Positions 4,904-5,099 of a stretch of DNA of 5,099 bases are shown piece after piece. Origin of the DNA: an uncultured Collinsella sp. Its GTDB lineage: Bacteria > Actinomycetota > Coriobacteriia > Coriobacteriales > Coriobacteriaceae. The stretch covers positions 1 to 5,099 of the forward strand of contig USCN01000116.1 in the NCBI GenBank assembly GCA_900553165.1, given 5' to 3'. Made by a program: the position numbers and the translations under genes. The notes under the pieces were generated by a model. It was not told where the DNA came from. It searched no databases and worked only from the letters and a program-made list of their open reading frames with translations. Each line of letters opens with the position of its first letter. Positions within the stretch are counted from its first letter, which is position 1.

Positions 4904-4920
4904 TGCAGGCTCGGCCTGCA
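4904..4920 (+). promoter_or_regulatory. 5'-UTR hairpin upstream of the last gene
   Basis: TGCAGGC-TCG-GCCTGCA is a perfect 7-bp GC-rich stem with a 3-base loop inside the predicted leader. It ends seven bases before the ribosome binding site GAAGGGGG (4927-4934). There is no U-tract after it, so it is not a terminator. It might stabilise the mRNA or modulate ribosome access. Confidence 0.5.
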
Positions 4921-4939
4921 CGATCCGAAGGGGGCAGTG

Positions 4940-5099
4940 ATGGAGAGGATACTCGGCGTTAATCTCTCTGGCTGGTTTATTCCCGAGCCTTGGGTGACCC
5001 CGTCGCTATACGCGGCGACCGGTGCATCCAACGCGGCCGAGCTGCAGGAGGCCATTGAAGCCCTGACCGGAGGCAAGACCATCATTATGATTGCTCACC
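4940..5099 (+). CDS. GH5-like N-terminus joined to an ABC ATPase-like segment (partial)
   Basis: The reading frame starts at ATG 4940, five bases after GAAGGGGG, and is still open at the window end (53 residues visible). Residues 4-23 (ILGVNLSGWFIPEPWVTPSL) match the start of glycoside hydrolase family 5 enzymes of the exo-beta-1,3-glucanase/BglC type, which open with a GVNLGGWLVxEPWxTPSLF-like strand. Without a signal peptide such an enzyme would be cytoplasmic. From about residue 34 the sequence changes: ELQEAIEALTGGKTIIMIAH (34-53) reads like the region after the Walker B/D-loop of an ABC exporter ATPase, ending in the H-loop histidine. GH5 proteins do not normally have this segment 40 residues in. 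The likely breakpoint is 5030-5055. The promoter and start belong to the GH5-like gene; the tail is either a true recombination or an assembly join. Confidence 0.6.
   Translation, partial: MERILGVNLSGWFIPEPWVTPSLYAATGASNAAELQEAIEALTGGKTIIMIAH

Noticed and set aside
4531..4962. Open frame of about 143 codons across the terminator and hairpin array
   Set aside because: It crosses an intrinsic terminator, has no ribosome binding site, and the 62-base period puts the repeat copies in different frames.

Overview
The window looks like chromosome from a high-GC actinobacterium, most likely a gut Coriobacteriia of the Collinsella/Olsenella kind. That rests on GC-rich third codon positions, strong AGGAGG-type ribosome binding sites, and an actinobacterial-style Tad locus in which small pilin-like genes and a DUF192 gene are packed head to tail. 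The genus is an inference. Every gene I can support lies on the + strand.

Bases 1-3718 are the distal end of a Tad (tight adherence, type IVc pilus) operon. In order it carries a 72-aa Flp/DUF4244-like pilin-like protein (71-289), a TadE-like pseudopilin (start uncertain, ending at 761), a large 717-aa TadG-like protein with one N-terminal anchor and scattered cysteines (733-2886), a second TadE-like pseudopilin (2886-3362) and a DUF192 protein (3359-3718). Genes overlap by a few to about 65 bases, so they are probably co-transcribed and translationally coupled. The ATPase, the platform proteins and the prepilin peptidase would lie upstream, outside the window. The three small pilins share one processing box, AQ[A/S]TVE.

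Bases 3719-4327 hold a compact two-gene module. An 88-aa protein resembling BrnT/RelE-fold toxins overlaps by ATGA a 95-aa protein with a C-terminal ribbon-helix-helix domain, the likely antitoxin and autorepressor. A perfect 6-bp inverted repeat lies in the short gap before it and may be the operator.

Bases 4328-4566 are a tRNA-Phe(GAA) unit: an A/T-rich UP-like element, a TTGACC/TATACT promoter, a small leader hairpin, the tRNA with one acceptor-stem mismatch, and a strong intrinsic terminator.

Bases 4567-4752 hold the most unusual non-coding structure, three tandem copies of an imperfect hairpin with an exact 62-base period. The stems are better kept than the loops, and no reading frame is preserved between copies.

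Bases 4753-5099 contain an inverted repeat overlapping the -35 region of an extended -10 promoter, a 5'-UTR hairpin, and the start of a gene cut by the window end. Its first ~30 residues look like a family 5 glycoside hydrolase, but its last ~15 look like the H-loop of an ABC transporter ATPase. This is either an unusual fusion or, more likely, an assembly chimera.
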